A stretch of DNA of 64,000 bases from positions 97,453 to 161,452 of IMG/VR virus record IMGVR_UViG_3300035182_000826. One strand, given 5' to 3'. The position numbers and the translations under genes were made by a program. The notes beneath the pieces are model-generated. The model saw nothing but the letters and a program-made list of their open reading frames with translations, made no database searches and was not told where the DNA came from. Shown one piece after another: positions 1 to 9,313 of the stretch (position 1 is the first letter of the stretch; every line of letters starts with the position of its first letter). This DNA comes from a virus.

Positions 1-6
1 TTAGCT

Positions 7-14
7 CATAAATA
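7..14 (+). promoter_or_regulatory. T4-type late promoter box
   Basis: CATAAATA, one mismatch to the T4 late consensus TATAAATA. It lies 22 bp before the start codon of the gp13-like gene. In T4 this box is read by gp55 with the sliding clamp; no gp55 gene is visible in this window. Confidence 0.75.
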
Positions 15-36
15 AGGCTGAATGAAAGGGAACGCT

Positions 37-1914
37 ATGGCTTCTGACGGATTAACTGAACTGACCACTCATGACCTTTGGATTGAGGCGCGTCAATTTT
101 CGCTCACAATTTCAAGACCATCTCCAACAACGATTGAACTGACTGTTGTCAGACCGTCATCTCTTGCGGTAGTTGATGGTGCTGTGTTGATTATGTCAAC
201 AACAAGCATCACACCTAATGATTACCCAATTGACGGAAAACAGTACGTTGGCAGCACCACATTTGGTGATCCAACTGCGTCGCTGATTGACAACTCACAA
301 GTGATTTCGTTCTGGAGCGAGATTCTTGGATCACCGTTCCCAACTTCAATCACTAACGCAGATGGCAATCTGCAATTTTCAGTGACTGTTACTGGAACTG
401 ACCCAAACACAATTTACTACGCGTCAGTTCACGCAAGCACTAATGTCTTGCAGTACTACCCAATTGGAGTTCAGTCATACCCACTTGAGGCCTCTCGTAT
501 TGAGAAGGACAGCTCAACGTATACTGGGTCGATTCCATCATTGCCATACGCCCCAGTGTCGCCAACACCAGGCATGGTGTACCATGACCAACAGCTGAAT
601 ATTGTCCAGTACTGGGATGCAGCGAATGGTGTTTGGATTCCAACTCGCACTGACAGTATCATGTCAGGTGAGTACAACCCAGGGGTGCTTGGCCAAACGT
701 ACATTCTTGCTGGATCAACACTGAAGGTATTTGACGGTAAAAAGTGGGTTCAAGCAAGCAACTCTAATCTGACTTTCAAAGACAGCACATCAGCATGGGT
801 TCCACTTGGCAAGATCACCGCGTCTATGATCATTCCAACTGATCCAATTCCTGGTGATTTCCTGTACAACTACACGTCAAACAGACCAACTTACTGGGAT
901 GGTACTGATTGGGTTGTTGCAACAACGTCAAACACTCTGTTCAACACTGGTGCCACATGGGTACCAGCATTCAAGGCTCCCTTCACTCTTGAAGGTGAAG
1001 ACCTAATTAATCCTTACATTGGTCTGTTGTTCTACAACACACGTGCTCACATCCTGAATGTTTGGGATGGTTCCACATGGATTCAAGCTAACACTGATCA
1101 GCAAGGTACATCAACCACTGATAAGATCAGCATTGGTAATGATGGCTCATATGACGAGCGTCTTCGCTTGATCAAAGTGCTGAAAGCGCAGCTTGGTTGG
1201 CCAGCACGATGTGTTGAGCTTTCTGAAGAGCAGTTCAACGTGGCGATCGACAATGCCCTTGACACGTATCGTCAGTTGAGCGTTGGCGCATACGAACGTC
1301 GGTTCATGGTGTACCCACTGCTGCGTGATCAGCAAGTGTACTATTTGAACTCGCCAATCGACAGAACTGATTCAGTCGTCAGCGTGATCAAGATTCACAG
1401 ATTGAATGTGTTCGGTGTTACTGGTTCTGGCCCAGACAACACTTGGGGTCAAGCATTCATCCAACAGTTCTACAACTTCGCAGGTGGCGGTGCTGATTTG
1501 CTAAGCACACATCTTGTTCACTCATGGTCTGAAGAATTCTCTCGTATCTTTGCGGCAGATTTGCCTTACGTCTGGAACGAGGCAAGACGTGAGCTGTACA
1601 TCATGCGCGCAATCAGAGCGAATGAAAAGGTTGTCATGGAGGTAGAGATTGAACGGTCAGAGCAAGAGCTTCTGCTTGATCGTTACTGCAAGCAGTTCAT
1701 TCAGAACTGGGCTTTGGCTGAGTGTAAAGAATACCTCGGTGTCATTCGTTCTAAGTACACATCTGGTTCACCTGGTGCATCGGGAAACATTACACTGAAC
1801 GGTGAAACCTTGTTGAATGAGGCCCGCCAAGATTTTACAGAGCTGAAAGAGGCTCTGCTGAATTATGAGTACCAAAATGGTGAGCACGGGAACTTCTCAT
1901 TCATGATTGGCTGA
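37..1914 (+). CDS. 13: gp13-like neck / head completion protein with repeat-bearing N-terminus
   Basis: Likely virion neck protein closing the filled head. The C-terminal 240 residues (LIKVLKAQLGWP..., SEEQFNVAIDNALDTY, then an alpha-beta stretch) resemble T4 gp13. It is first in a 13-14-15 order as in T4. At about 625 aa it is roughly twice T4 gp13. The extra N-terminal part holds four imperfect repeats of the type PG-x-LFYNT...LNVWDGSTWI at about nt 560-640, 670-760, 840-930 and 1010-1090. I start at 37 because AAAGGGA precedes that ATG; an in-frame ATG at 22 lacks a good ribosome site. The family call rests on the C-terminus and on synteny. Confidence 0.6.
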   Translation: MASDGLTELTTHDLWIEARQFSLTISRPSPTTIELTVVRPSSLAVVDGAVLIMSTTSITPNDYPIDGKQYVGSTTFGDPTASLIDNSQVISFWSEILGSPFPTSITNADGNLQFSVTVTGTDPNTIYYASVHASTNVLQYYPIGVQSYPLEASRIEKDSSTYTGSIPSLPYAPVSPTPGMVYHDQQLNIVQYWDAANGVWIPTRTDSIMSGEYNPGVLGQTYILAGSTLKVFDGKKWVQASNSNLTFKDSTSAWVPLGKITASMIIPTDPIPGDFLYNYTSNRPTYWDGTDWVVATTSNTLFNTGATWVPAFKAPFTLEGEDLINPYIGLLFYNTRAHILNVWDGSTWIQANTDQQGTSTTDKISIGNDGSYDERLRLIKVLKAQLGWPARCVELSEEQFNVAIDNALDTYRQLSVGAYERRFMVYPLLRDQQVYYLNSPIDRTDSVVSVIKIHRLNVFGVTGSGPDNTWGQAFIQQFYNFAGGGADLLSTHLVHSWSEEFSRIFAADLPYVWNEARRELYIMRAIRANEKVVMEVEIERSEQELLLDRYCKQFIQNWALAECKEYLGVIRSKYTSGSPGASGNITLNGETLLNEARQDFTELKEALLNYEYQNGEHGNFSFMIG

Positions 1915-1959
1915 TTGTGTATGTGGACATTTGTGAGATGGTATCATGCCATGCGGCAG

Positions 1960-1967
1960 AATAAATA
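1960..1967 (+). promoter_or_regulatory. T4-type late promoter box
   Basis: AATAAATA, 21 bp before the gp14-like gene. Confidence 0.75.
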
Positions 1968-1988
1968 GAAAAACTCTTTCGGACGGCT

Positions 1989-3803
1989 ATGTCAACTTGT
2001 CCAGATCAAGCGGGTTCTTTAAACAACCCAAACAACACAGATAACATCTCGACCATCAACGGAACAACAGTTACCAAGTATGTTCCTACTGATGTCTGCA
2101 TTGGCGAGGATGATCTTACTGCCACAGGTGATTCGGCTCTGCAAGAATCATACGCGGCAGAGAATCTGAACCTATCAGGTGCCCCTTTGAATGTGTTCAA
2201 ACTCTTAGGTGTACATGAGCAAGGTAAGCTTGTTGACGTCACTGGAAATGGAACACCATTGAACGGTAGCGGTGAGGTGTTCAACGATGATGCTACTTCA
2301 TGGGTGTCTCCACAGGTAGGATTAGCTGTTCTCCAATCAGCATGGATTGGCTATGACTTTGGCACAATCAAGACCAGCTATGGTCAAGAGGCCTATGCGC
2401 CCGGTGAGCCGTTTCTTCAGCCTGTCTCAAGCTTGAAGATTTGTCAGCCAACTGATAACAGACGCGCGCTACAGGTCAGGATTGACAGTTCAGACGGTGG
2501 ATTCTCAGCTGGAACACCAACGATCACTGGTAGCGGCACTATTGCGATCCAGTTCACAGCAGGGCCAGAGTCTAAGTCTGGTACCTTCATGTTGTCATTT
2601 ACGTCAGCCACAACATTTCAGGTGTACTTTGTTGGGCAGAGCACCGCCCTCGTTGGCCTCGGTGCCCTCGGCGCACGCGTAAACAGCATGTTTGGATCCT
2701 TTACACCGACCGGTTCCGGATTCAACCCGGGTGATCTCGTGTCGTTTCCAATTGAGTTAGACTGGAAGCGAGTTGACGTTGTGAATCTGCCAAATGACTC
2801 GAACGTGAACTTTGTCCGCTTCCGCGATTCGGCGCCTAGACGCTTCTGGAGAATTGTGCCGCTGTCATTTAGCGGTGTGTCAACTAATGATCCTTGGGAA
2901 GTTCAAAGCCTTGAACTGTTCGACTACAAACAAACACGTTTAGATGACATCCAGGACCAGTTGTTCATGGAGAATCGTGATCGTGATTATGACAAGAAGG
3001 CCGTTCAGATCAAAATCGCTTACTCAACATTTGATGCTATCTCAGATCTGACAAAGTTCGGCTTCACGATTTCAGACACTTACAACATGACCACTACCTT
3101 TACCACAATGGTAAAGGCGCTTGGGCGCCCTTTGGTTGTTGGTGATGTTCTTGAATTACCAAGTGAAGTCCAGTACGATCACAATCTAAAACCAATCAGA
3201 AAGTTCCTAGAGGTCACTGACACTTCATGGGCTGCAGATGGATTCACGACTGAATGGAAGCCAGTGATTTTCAGATTCCAAGCATCTAAGCTAATCGTTG
3301 GCCAAGAACACCGAGACCTCTTTGGTAGTGTTCTAACACAGAAGTACACAGTGGATGATGGGTCATTCTTTGATGGCATCGAGATGCTGAACACTGGGGA
3401 CTTGACCGCAACTGAAGTGAACGCCGCTGAAGCCCAAATGGCTTCACCTGAAAAGGGTGCGAACAATAGAGAGATTGCGTCAGGAACAAATCGCTTTAGA
3501 ACTCCTGGGTCCTATGATGGTGTTGATCTTTACGTAGAGGATGGACTACCTCCTGATGGCCAGCCATATACTGAAGGGTTCAAGTTGCCTGATGTTGCCA
3601 CGGCTGTTGACGGGGCGTTCTTCAGATTGAACTATGACCCTGCATTAAACATCCCATCAAGACTTTACCAGTACCGTGCTGACAAGGCACACTGGCTTTA
3701 TGTTGAAACCGATCGCCGTGGGCAGAACAACTCTCTTCGCCCTTCACAGCAGCTGATTATGGGAATGCAACCTGTTCCTTTGAACAGTAAGGACCTAGGA
3801 TGA
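1989..3803 (+). CDS. 14: gp14-like neck protein
   Basis: Probable neck protein joining head and tail. The central and C-terminal part (VQYDHNLKPIRKFLEVTD, then WKPVIFRFQASKL) resembles gp14-type neck proteins, and it sits between gp13- and gp15-like genes. At 604 aa it is much longer than T4 gp14 (about 256). Residues about 180-255 form an inserted module that also occurs twice in the sheath protein of this window. The DNA of this module near 2640-2740 is visibly GC-richer than the rest of the gene, which suggests domain acquisition. The stop overlaps the next start (ATGA). Confidence 0.55.
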   Translation: MSTCPDQAGSLNNPNNTDNISTINGTTVTKYVPTDVCIGEDDLTATGDSALQESYAAENLNLSGAPLNVFKLLGVHEQGKLVDVTGNGTPLNGSGEVFNDDATSWVSPQVGLAVLQSAWIGYDFGTIKTSYGQEAYAPGEPFLQPVSSLKICQPTDNRRALQVRIDSSDGGFSAGTPTITGSGTIAIQFTAGPESKSGTFMLSFTSATTFQVYFVGQSTALVGLGALGARVNSMFGSFTPTGSGFNPGDLVSFPIELDWKRVDVVNLPNDSNVNFVRFRDSAPRRFWRIVPLSFSGVSTNDPWEVQSLELFDYKQTRLDDIQDQLFMENRDRDYDKKAVQIKIAYSTFDAISDLTKFGFTISDTYNMTTTFTTMVKALGRPLVVGDVLELPSEVQYDHNLKPIRKFLEVTDTSWAADGFTTEWKPVIFRFQASKLIVGQEHRDLFGSVLTQKYTVDDGSFFDGIEMLNTGDLTATEVNAAEAQMASPEKGANNREIASGTNRFRTPGSYDGVDLYVEDGLPPDGQPYTEGFKLPDVATAVDGAFFRLNYDPALNIPSRLYQYRADKAHWLYVETDRRGQNNSLRPSQQLIMGMQPVPLNSKDLG

Positions 3804-4744
3804 TTAAAAACTATTGGTACTCAGAGCAGCTGAGAAGCTACATGCGCCAGTTCATGGCGATCTTTAATGGGCTCTCAGTTCAAACCGGTGTTGGTGAGTG
3901 CGGAGTTGAAGACTTAGTCCCAGTCACATGTGTCGTTGGTACACGTGATCGCGTTGTGGCTGCAATCACTAATGGAAACACTCAGAACAAACTCATGGCT
4001 CTTCCACTGATGGCTGTTCACTTACAGTCAATTCAGCTGGCACCAGAGAGACGCAAAGTTCAAGCATTCGTTGATCAACGAACTGCTATGCGCACAGGCG
4101 GAACATTTCCCGATGACTTGACTGTTGTGAAACGTGCTATGCCTGTTCCTTACAACGTGGTTCTTGAGCTATCGATCTATGCGTCCAACACACAGCAAAT
4201 GCATCAGATCTTAGAGCAAGTGCTAGTGATGTTCAATCCAGACATTCAGATTCAGAAGAATGATGCGCCATATGACTGGACAAGATTGACAAGAGTTGAG
4301 CTCACTGACATCACGAATGAAGAGAATTACCCAAGTGGCGCAGATCGCCGAATGGTGATCTGGACTCTCACTTTTTCGATGCCAATCTATTTGACTATCC
4401 CAATGGCTGTCAAGGATGATTTGGTCAGACGCGTCATTATTCAGATTGGCCTTGCAGATTCAATGAACTTTAGGGAAGTAGACCAGAATGGTGAAATCCT
4501 TCCGTTTGGTGACCCAGTAGGTGTGATTGACATTGACAGTCGCCCAGTACCAACAGAAGATGAGTGCAAGTACGTCGGTCCTGTTGCCCCAACCACAAAC
4601 CTTGAGTTTGACGATACTTGGTTCAACACACAGACTGGTTTCGCAATGAGATGGAATGGTATTGAATGGTACAAGATTGAACAGAAGATGCCAACGCCAA
4701 AGGGCCCAGATGATGACTCTCCTTCTGTTGAGGTAACTCCATGA
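3800..4744 (+). CDS. 15: gp15-like tail completion / sheath stabiliser
   Basis: Resembles T4 gp15, the hexameric tail terminator that caps the sheath and binds the neck. It opens with YWYSEQLRSYMRQFMAIF, matching the gp15 start pattern (YFY...RRY...M..LF). Later come YNVVLELSIYAS, QILEQVLVMFNP and a basic-then-WTLTFSM segment in the family order. At 314 aa it is near the usual size. The C-terminal about 45 residues add one WNGIEW-type repeat like those in the gp13-like protein. It overlaps both neighbours by 4 bp. Confidence 0.85.
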   Translation: MIKNYWYSEQLRSYMRQFMAIFNGLSVQTGVGECGVEDLVPVTCVVGTRDRVVAAITNGNTQNKLMALPLMAVHLQSIQLAPERRKVQAFVDQRTAMRTGGTFPDDLTVVKRAMPVPYNVVLELSIYASNTQQMHQILEQVLVMFNPDIQIQKNDAPYDWTRLTRVELTDITNEENYPSGADRRMVIWTLTFSMPIYLTIPMAVKDDLVRRVIIQIGLADSMNFREVDQNGEILPFGDPVGVIDIDSRPVPTEDECKYVGPVAPTTNLEFDDTWFNTQTGFAMRWNGIEWYKIEQKMPTPKGPDDDSPSVEVTP

Positions 4745-5922
4745 AACTAGTAAAGCTACAAGAACTGGCGATCAAGCCTGCAAAAATCGATCGTGCGATT
4801 GTGTCATCATCAAATGTTGATGCATTAGTTGGTTTTGAGGTTGAACTTTACGTGCCTTCAGATTCAGCGTTCTATGACGAGCCACCGTCAGAACAAGAGC
4901 TCAAAAAGATCAGCTCACCAGAAGAGCTTGAATCTGTTTTAGAGGACTCTCAAGCTACTGAAAAGAAGTTGAAGACATTGAGCAGACACTACTCGAACTG
5001 GGTAGGTGAGCGCATTGAAGAATGGGTTGATGAGAACTGGCGAGACTTTGATGATGGAGATCAGGAAGAAGCTAGAGCTGACGCTGAACATCACATCCCA
5101 GAGAGTGAATACAGCTTTCAGGCATGGATCAAGCAAGAGTTTAATTCACTCGGTGAGATGCTTGACCACTATGGATTAGTGTTCAAGGTCAGCGGCACGG
5201 GACAAGAGGTACTTGATAACATCAGAGATGAAATCTCACGCTTTCTCAAAGTAAAGTTCGTGATGCATGGTGACGCTAGTGGAAGTACATGGGCCATTAC
5301 CAATGACGATTCAGTGAAGGACGATGAGGGTAATGAGACTGATAGTGGTGAGCATGGCTTCAATGTTGAAATCATCTCACCTCCGCTCAGCCCCGTGGAT
5401 GCGCTGAGTTATCTGCAAAAGGTGTTCAGATTTGCGAACACGTATCGCCTTCGTGCCAATCAGTCAACAGGTTTGCACATCAACATTTCATTTCCTAAGG
5501 AAATGATGTCTAAACTAGACGTTGTGAAGCTTGCACTGTTCTCTGGGGATGACTATCAGTTAAGACGATTTGGGCGTGAGCTCAGCAGGTACGCCTGGTC
5601 ACAGAAAAAGTACTTGGAAAAAGAGTTCAGTGAAGCTGATCTTAGCACATTGGCATCATCTGCGTCTATGCAGGCTGCAGCCAAAAAGATCATGGACCGA
5701 ACTGGAAAATACTTCAGCTTCAATTTGAATAAGCTGCAGTATGGATACCTGGAATTTAGAACCGCTGGTGGTGTTGATTACATCAACCGGTTCAGTGACA
5801 TCAGAGACACGGTTGGCAGATACCTACACGCAATGAAAATTTCAATGGACCCTGCAGCCGCTCGCAAAGAGTACCTGAAGAAACTTGGTGCACTGGTGCT
5901 GAAGGCAAAATCTGAAAAGTGA
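4741..5922 (+). CDS. amidoligase-like enzyme (GCS / COOH-NH2 ligase fold)
   Basis: Shows the conserved blocks of the amidoligase family (glutamine synthetase / gamma-glutamylcysteine synthetase fold): GFEVELY at residues 31-37, VEIISPPL at 209-216, TGLHINIS at 243-250 and YLEFRTAGG at 337-344. The glutamates and histidine in these blocks are the expected ATP/metal and substrate ligands. Such enzymes form amide or peptide bonds on small molecules or proteins. It is translationally coupled to gp15 and precedes the sheath gene, so it is expressed with tail genes; the substrate is unknown. Residues 40-130 are a charged insert. Confidence 0.6.
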   Translation: MKLVKLQELAIKPAKIDRAIVSSSNVDALVGFEVELYVPSDSAFYDEPPSEQELKKISSPEELESVLEDSQATEKKLKTLSRHYSNWVGERIEEWVDENWRDFDDGDQEEARADAEHHIPESEYSFQAWIKQEFNSLGEMLDHYGLVFKVSGTGQEVLDNIRDEISRFLKVKFVMHGDASGSTWAITNDDSVKDDEGNETDSGEHGFNVEIISPPLSPVDALSYLQKVFRFANTYRLRANQSTGLHINISFPKEMMSKLDVVKLALFSGDDYQLRRFGRELSRYAWSQKKYLEKEFSEADLSTLASSASMQAAAKKIMDRTGKYFSFNLNKLQYGYLEFRTAGGVDYINRFSDIRDTVGRYLHAMKISMDPAAARKEYLKKLGALVLKAKSEK

Positions 5923-5952
5923 CCAAATACTGTACGAGTTTTGTGACATACT

Positions 5953-5960
5953 CATAAATA
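5953..5960 (+). promoter_or_regulatory. T4-type late promoter box
   Basis: CATAAATA, 48 bp before the tail sheath gene. Confidence 0.75.
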
Positions 5961-6008
5961 CAGTACCATAACCAAAGCCCGGCATTCTGCCGTTAAAGGA
6001 GAACATCC

Positions 6009-7865
6009 ATGGCATCACTAGTTTCTGCAGGCGTTTCAGTCTCAGTAACAGACAGCTCGCTGTACTTTTCTACTTCAGCACCAACTGTTCCGCTGATTTT
6101 CATCGCTACCCGCTCAGGCAAATTGCAGGCTGATGGTGTTACTTCCGCCGCCGGCACACTTGAGGCTGGCGTCATTCGTGAAGTAACTTCAGTTGCTGAA
6201 TCTCTCGAACTTTACGGTATCCCATACTTCTGGAAAGATGCTTCTGGAAATGAATTCCATGGTGATGCACGTAACGAGTACGGTCTGTTGGCACTGAATC
6301 AATTCCTAGGATTAGGCAATCGCGCTTACGTCATTCGCGCTGACATCGACACAACTGATGAGTCTGAGACTTTCATCAGCCTCGGTGTTCCAGCTGTTGT
6401 TCCAGGCACCGTTGAGTACAACGGTGATGGTGACGGGGTGCTGATGAACATCACTGCCGTTGATAACACTGTCAAGCCACAAACCATCACGATCACCTTC
6501 ACAACAAGCACTACATTTGCCGTAACTGGTTCTGTGTCAGGTTACATTGGATCTGGTGTGGTTGGAACACCATTCACCTCAACCAAAGTGAACTTCACCA
6601 TCAATGCTGGTTCAACGCACTTTGCTGCTGATGACGCGTTCTCCTTTGTTCTAGCATATCATCCAATTGCTGGCGTTGGTAACATCGGCAATGGCACAAT
6701 GTCGAGCCTGAAGGTTGATACGCTGGCTGTGCCTGAAACCATCACTATTACATTCACATCTGGAACTGCGTTCAATGTGTCAGGTACAGTGTCTGGCGTG
6801 TCGGCCCCAGGTGTCGTTGGTTCCCCATATGACAATAACCGCGTGAACTTCACTATCGTTGCTGGCACAACCCCATTTAATGCTGGTGATGAGTTCACAA
6901 TCAATGTTGCCTCCGTGACAATTGATACTCCACTAGGTGCTAATGACGCAGCTAAGCGCGTTGCAATTGTGACGGCTCTCCAAGCTGCCATCAACAGCAA
7001 TCAAGAAATCAGATCAGAACTTTACGAGTTCAATCTGATTCTGTGCCCTGGCTATTACGAGTGTGCTGATGAAATGGTTGCTCTTGCGGCCGATGTGAAG
7101 TACGAGGCTTTCGTAATTGCTGACACTCCAGTGAATAAGACTCCAGCTCAGGTTTCTGAATGGGCGCTGACTTCTTCACGTACATCAAGCACAAGCGTTG
7201 CTTACTACTACCCATGGGGCTTGTGCTCAAACTACGATGGTAGAAATGTCGTGTGCGCTCCTTCTGGAATTGCGCTCCGCACCTATGCAAACAGCGACAA
7301 CCAATCTTACGTTTGGTTTGCACCAGCTGGTGTTGCTCGTGGCTCAGTCACTGGTATCACGTCAGTTGGTTATGTTTCTGGAACTCTTGGAACCGCAACC
7401 ACCTTTGTTGAGACTAATCTGAACCAAGGACAGCGTGATTCTCTGTATGAGTCATTTAAGAACATCAATCCTATCGTGTACTTCCCTGGTCAGGGAATCA
7501 TTGTTTGGGGGCAGAAGACTTCAGCAGCTGCTTCATCAGCTCTTGACCGCGTGAATGTGGTCCGTCTGCTTTGCTACTTGCGTAAGGCGCTTCGCGAAGG
7601 TGCATTCCCATTTACCTTCGAGCCAAATGATGCCATTACTCGTGCAAACCTTAAGGCCGCGGCAGATGACATTTTGAACAACATTCTGTCACTACGCGGC
7701 ATCTATGAGTTTGCAACCAAGTGCGATGAGTCAAACAACACACCAACGAGAATTGATAACGGTGAAATGTGGTTGGACGTTGCAATTAAGCCAACAAAAG
7801 CGGCTGAATTCATCTACATCCCAATCAACGTTGTCAGCACTGGTGACAACATTACTGGAAACTGA
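6009..7865 (+). CDS. 18: contractile tail sheath protein (gp18-like)
   Basis: Major sheath subunit that contracts to drive the tube through the envelope. The N-terminus (GVSVSVTDSSLYF, VPLIFIATRSG), the REVTSVAESLELYG block and the C-terminus (GEMWLDVAIKPTKAAEFIYI) are typical of gp18-like sheaths. At 618 aa it is close to T4 gp18 (659). A tandem pair of about 72-residue beta-rich modules (residues about 143-215 and 229-300; ITITFT-S-T-FxVxGxVSG...VNFTI-AG...) is inserted in the variable outer domain. GGAG lies 8-9 bp before the ATG. A bidirectional terminator follows. Confidence 0.93.
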   Translation: MASLVSAGVSVSVTDSSLYFSTSAPTVPLIFIATRSGKLQADGVTSAAGTLEAGVIREVTSVAESLELYGIPYFWKDASGNEFHGDARNEYGLLALNQFLGLGNRAYVIRADIDTTDESETFISLGVPAVVPGTVEYNGDGDGVLMNITAVDNTVKPQTITITFTTSTTFAVTGSVSGYIGSGVVGTPFTSTKVNFTINAGSTHFAADDAFSFVLAYHPIAGVGNIGNGTMSSLKVDTLAVPETITITFTSGTAFNVSGTVSGVSAPGVVGSPYDNNRVNFTIVAGTTPFNAGDEFTINVASVTIDTPLGANDAAKRVAIVTALQAAINSNQEIRSELYEFNLILCPGYYECADEMVALAADVKYEAFVIADTPVNKTPAQVSEWALTSSRTSSTSVAYYYPWGLCSNYDGRNVVCAPSGIALRTYANSDNQSYVWFAPAGVARGSVTGITSVGYVSGTLGTATTFVETNLNQGQRDSLYESFKNINPIVYFPGQGIIVWGQKTSAAASSALDRVNVVRLLCYLRKALREGAFPFTFEPNDAITRANLKAAADDILNNILSLRGIYEFATKCDESNNTPTRIDNGEMWLDVAIKPTKAAEFIYIPINVVSTGDNITGN

Positions 7866-7880
7866 TAATCTAATCAGCTA

Positions 7881-7912
7881 AAATAAGGGCGCCATTGGCG
7901 CCCTTATTTTTT
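7881..7912. terminator. bidirectional terminator between sheath gene and homing endonuclease
   Basis: Perfect 13-bp stem AAATAAGGGCGCC / GGCGCCCTTATTT with a 3-nt loop, flanked by A/T runs on both sides. It serves the converging sheath gene and the minus-strand endonuclease, whose stop codon lies inside the right arm. Confidence 0.9.
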
Positions 7913-9265
7913 GAATATCCAATTCCCATAGTTCAAGACTTTTTCAAACCCAAGTGATGTCATTATCTGATCTTCAGTCATATCCATGTCAAACTCTGGA
8001 TATTGCTGAAGCAGTTTTTGCTTTTGTGTTTCGCCGCGTGACAACACAATGTTTCCGCGTTTCCACACGTAGCCTGGCTTAGTCTTACCAACTAAAGTAA
8101 AACCAGCTCTATGATAAATTGTGTCTGTTGGATCTGGTGACCATCTAGCGTCACAGTAAGTGATGCATTCCTGTACATTAAAGTGTGAAAAGCATTTTTG
8201 AAATCCACCAATAATAGTGATTCCTGGCTTCACACACCATCGATAGATTTCTAGCACTTTGTCTTTGCCAAATCTGCTTTTGCCAACAGTCATCACAGCT
8301 AGAACCTGCCCATTAAGGGTCAAGCAGATGCTAGTGCCTCTGACATAGCCTTGTGTATGGTACTTTGTCAAAAATTCATGAGCTACCAAAGATGCAGTGG
8401 TGCCAAGAAGAACTGAACACTTTCTGGCATAGATCCTCTCTTTTTTCATCAACAGTGACTGCACCCGAGATAACACCGCCTGCTCATTTGTAATCAACTC
8501 AACGTCTTGAATTGTGACTACCTTGATGCCATTCACTTTGGCATCTTGGATTTTGTCTAAATCTCGCGTTTGATCTTGATGCCAGTGTGAGCCGTTTACC
8601 TCAAAGCCAATGTTAGCTTTAGGAGAAAAAATATCTATTTCTCTCCTGTCATTAAGTCCTTGACGATAATTTGAAATCACTGTATCGTCTACTTCTTGAG
8701 CTGCCTTAAAAACCAACCCCTGAATATTTGATACTGAGCATTTTGGACAAGCTATGTATTTTGTTTTTTGGAATGGGCGTTCAAATTCAACACCACAAAT
8801 GTGCTTCCACTTAACAATATCACTGGCTTTAGTTGGTGCTTCTGTTATCAATATGAATCCACGGCTTTTTGCTTCTTCAATTTTCCTACTAAGCGCCTTA
8901 GCTGTTTTTGACTTGGCCATTTTTTCAGAAACAGCTCGTCTGAAATCCTCGTTAGACCACAAATTATCTGTTCCATATTTCCGCTCAAGTGTTTCTTTTC
9001 TTTTTGAGATTGTCACACTTGAGGATTGCCCACAAGACTTAGAACAATTTGATCTATATCCATGGGTAAAATCCCAATACTTGGTTAGATTTCCGCATGC
9101 GCATAGTGGGCGTGTGTGAAATAAATTCCAGATCTTCTCTGACACGCTACTTCCACTAAGCTCAGACAACCATGGTGCCTTATTGGCATTCCATCTTGCC
9201 TTCCTAGAATCAAATGTGCCGTTTGTGAAAAACAGTTCTTCTGCGAGGTTTTTGTAGGATTTCAT
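7904..9265 (-). CDS. free-standing homing endonuclease (PD-(D/E)XK / Vsr-like)
   Basis: Inserted in opposite orientation between sheath and tube genes, which are adjacent in T4. The N-terminal half has Cys-rich zinc-binding pieces (CAC-G near 55-58, CGQSSS near 78-83, CPKC at 173-176). A nuclease core follows: REIDIFSP (208-215) and FEVNGSHWH (221-229), the E/D and H pattern of Vsr-like EDxHD or PD-(D/E)XK homing enzymes. The C-terminal 180 residues are a separate domain. The gene is visibly more AT-rich than its neighbours, consistent with a mobile element. No TAAATA box precedes it. Confidence 0.75.
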   Translation of the reverse strand: MKSYKNLAEELFFTNGTFDSRKARWNANKAPWLSELSGSSVSEKIWNLFHTRPLCACGNLTKYWDFTHGYRSNCSKSCGQSSSVTISKRKETLERKYGTDNLWSNEDFRRAVSEKMAKSKTAKALSRKIEEAKSRGFILITEAPTKASDIVKWKHICGVEFERPFQKTKYIACPKCSVSNIQGLVFKAAQEVDDTVISNYRQGLNDRREIDIFSPKANIGFEVNGSHWHQDQTRDLDKIQDAKVNGIKVVTIQDVELITNEQAVLSRVQSLLMKKERIYARKCSVLLGTTASLVAHEFLTKYHTQGYVRGTSICLTLNGQVLAVMTVGKSRFGKDKVLEIYRWCVKPGITIIGGFQKCFSHFNVQECITYCDARWSPDPTDTIYHRAGFTLVGKTKPGYVWKRGNIVLSRGETQKQKLLQQYPEFDMDMTEDQIMTSLGFEKVLNYGNWIFKK

Positions 9266-9273
9266 GGGTACTC

Positions 9274-9281
9274 TCTAAATA
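9274..9281 (+). promoter_or_regulatory. T4-type late promoter box
   Basis: TCTAAATA, 32 bp before the tail tube gene. It gives gp19 its own late transcript despite the endonuclease insertion upstream. Confidence 0.7.
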
Positions 9282-9313
9282 GCTAAAGCCAAATTCTAAC
9301 ATGGAGAATATTT

